A DNA stretch of 6,941 nt from contig JAEZYZ010000339.1 in the NCBI GenBank assembly GCA_023418705.1, forward strand, positions 1 to 6,941, read 5' to 3'. How positions within the stretch are numbered: position 1 is the first letter of the stretch; each line of letters begins with the position of its first letter. This DNA comes from Pseudomonadota bacterium. Lineage in GTDB: Bacteria > Myxococcota_A > Polyangia > Polyangiales > Polyangiaceae. The translations under genes were made by a program, and so were the position numbers. This document shows positions 6,219-6,941 of this stretch, piece after piece. The notes beneath the pieces are model-generated. The model was given only the letters and a program-made list of their open reading frames with translations. It made no database searches and was not told where the DNA came from.

Positions 6219-6699
6219 CGCAGGGGGTCCCGACCTTAGCGCCGAGCCGCCCTAATCCGGCGGGCGCGCAGCATACCCGGCTCCTCTCAGAAATCGATGC
6301 ATCTTTGGCTTGACTCGCCGCGACCAACGAAGGAGCCTCCCGCCGCTGCTCCAGGGCGGCAGGATGTCGTGGGGCTCATGCGTTCCGTTTCGAGGTTGAT
6401 GCCCGTGCATGCGGATCGGCGGGTGGGGCGTAGGCAGCGCGCCGCTTTGCTTGAACAGATCCGCGCACGCTGCTCGACCACGACGCGGTTGTCATGCGCA
6501 CCGTCACTCTCGTTCATGCGCCGAATTCGAAATTGCGGATGCGAGGGTACGACATTGAGCTACTATTGCGACCCGTAGCGTCTTGTTTGTGATTGCCGCG
6601 CAGCTGCTGCGGCCATCGTGATGGTCAAACGGTTTCGGTGCCCCGACCCGCGTCGGTCGCGGCAAAGGTCAACCAAGGTTCGAAAGGTTCGGTTTGCTC
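6219..6699. other. Divergent intergenic region, no convincing gene
   Basis: About 480 bp between the divergently read transporter operon and the right-hand lipoprotein gene; promoters for both should lie here. Two open frames exist (6297-6578 plus, 6287-6517 minus), but their codon third positions are far less GC-biased than the real genes and they lack ribosome sites. No -35/-10 pair stood out; TATGCT on the minus strand near 6275 is a weak -10-like hexamer without a partner. Toward the right gene there are small stem-loops at 6595-6613 and 6643-6656. Confidence 0.6.
6675..6691 (+). repeat. Direct repeat AAGGTTCG twice, 9-bp period, before the right lipoprotein gene
   Basis: AAGGTTCG occurs at 6675-6682 and 6684-6691, with a related AAAGGTC at 6664-6670. 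The second copy includes the only Shine-Dalgarno-like sequence (AAAGG at 6683-6687, 12 nt from the ATG, a rather long spacing). Closely spaced direct repeats can be regulator half-sites; here they may simply be a duplicated ribosome site. Confidence 0.35.
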
Positions 6700-6941
6700 A
6701 TGAGGACACTTTTTAACTCGGTCAGCTTCATCGCAGCCCTCGCCGGTGGCGCCGCGATCATCGCCTGCAGCGCGGAGTCCGATCCCGTGCAGTCGGGCAC
6801 CGGCGGCGCCTCCACCGGAGCTGGCGGCACCACGGCCGGCCTCGGCGGCAGCCCTCCGGGCGTCGGCGGCACCACCCCCGGCGTCGGCGGCACCACCCCA
6901 GGCGTCGGCGGCACCACGCCGGGCGCCGGCGGCACCACGCC
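6700..6941 (+). CDS. Putative lipoprotein with GGTTPGV repeats, N-terminal part only
   Basis: The gene runs off the right edge, with 80 full codons visible from ATG 6700. The product begins MRTLFNSVSF, has a hydrophobic core at about 10-22 and lipobox IIAC with Cys23, then Ser24 at +2. That makes export and lipid anchoring likely, probably in the outer membrane. From residue 35 it becomes a Gly/Thr/Pro heptad array (GGASTGA, GGTTAGL, GGSPPGV, then GGTTPGV-type units) that still continues at the edge. Such arrays usually serve as flexible spacers holding a distal domain away from the membrane; the domain is outside the window. The ribosome site is weak (AAAGG, 12 nt away). The gene is divergent from the transporter operon, so no functional link is implied. 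The open minus-strand frame over the same bases is its shadow. Confidence 0.75.
   Translation, partial: MRTLFNSVSFIAALAGGAAIIACSAESDPVQSGTGGASTGAGGTTAGLGGSPPGVGGTTPGVGGTTPGVGGTTPGAGGTT
6802..6941 (+). repeat. 21-bp in-frame tandem repeat coding GGTTPGV heptads
   Basis: The last four units (from 6859, 6880, 6901 and 6922) are near-identical 21-mers beginning GGCGTCGGCGGC or GGCGCCGGCGGC. The earlier units are degenerate in DNA but keep the seven-residue period. The array runs to the window edge, so total copy number is unknown. A 21-bp unit keeps the frame, so copy-number change would lengthen or shorten the spacer without breaking the protein. Confidence 0.85.

Noticed and set aside
6287..6517. 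76-codon minus-strand frame upstream of the operon
   Set aside because: It overlaps the plus-strand frame, lacks a ribosome site and has no recognisable features.
6297..6578. 93-codon plus-strand frame in the divergent gap
   Set aside because: Its third positions are only mildly GC-rich, unlike the real genes, it has no ribosome site, and the product looks like no known protein.
6669..6938. Pro-rich open frame on the minus strand (VVPPTPG repeats)
   Set aside because: It is the antisense reading of the Gly-rich lipoprotein repeat; the plus strand has a signal peptide and Cys23.

Overview
The window comes from a GC-rich chromosome, and nearly every codon in the main genes ends in G or C. Both ends hold the start of a Gly-rich lipoprotein gene. 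One of these runs into GGTTPGV-type seven-residue repeats, a style of surface protein common in large-genome delta-type bacteria (Myxococcota, Polyangiales/Sorangium-like). That placement is an inference from style, not from a marker gene.

The core, about 6190 down to 303, is one minus-strand operon for a complete Dpp/Opp-family (SBP_bac_5) ABC importer. In order of transcription it encodes a lipoprotein substrate-binding protein (6190-4487), a DppB-type permease with a TTG start (4449-3472), a short unrecognised ORF (3475-3263), a DppC-type permease (3266-2331), a DppD-type ATPase (2338-1349) and a DppF-type ATPase (1352-303). After the binding protein every junction is an overlap: ATGA, ATGA, 8 bp, GTGA. 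This holds only if the 70-codon ORF between the two permeases is counted as a gene. The binding protein would capture solute in the periplasm, the permease pair would form the channel, and the two different ATPases would power it. Substrate cannot be read from sequence. Peptides are the default for the family, but the binding protein is unusually Trp-rich and oligosaccharides are a serious alternative.

Likely control sites lie around the binding-protein gene. A 15-bp perfect dyad abuts its Shine-Dalgarno sequence (6204-6218), and a 6-bp stem with a 3-nt loop spans its stop codon (4476-4490). The second would fit raised expression of the binding protein over the membrane parts.

On the left (1-145, minus) there is a partial lipoprotein gene with a clear GGAGG ribosome site. 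The 157 bp between it and the operon carry three consecutive inverted repeats. On the right, about 480 bp without a convincing gene (6219-6699) separate the operon from a divergent partial lipoprotein gene (6700 to the end, plus).

The transporter itself is a known type. The parts worth a second look are the coupled small ORF, the dyads and the repeat-bearing lipoprotein.
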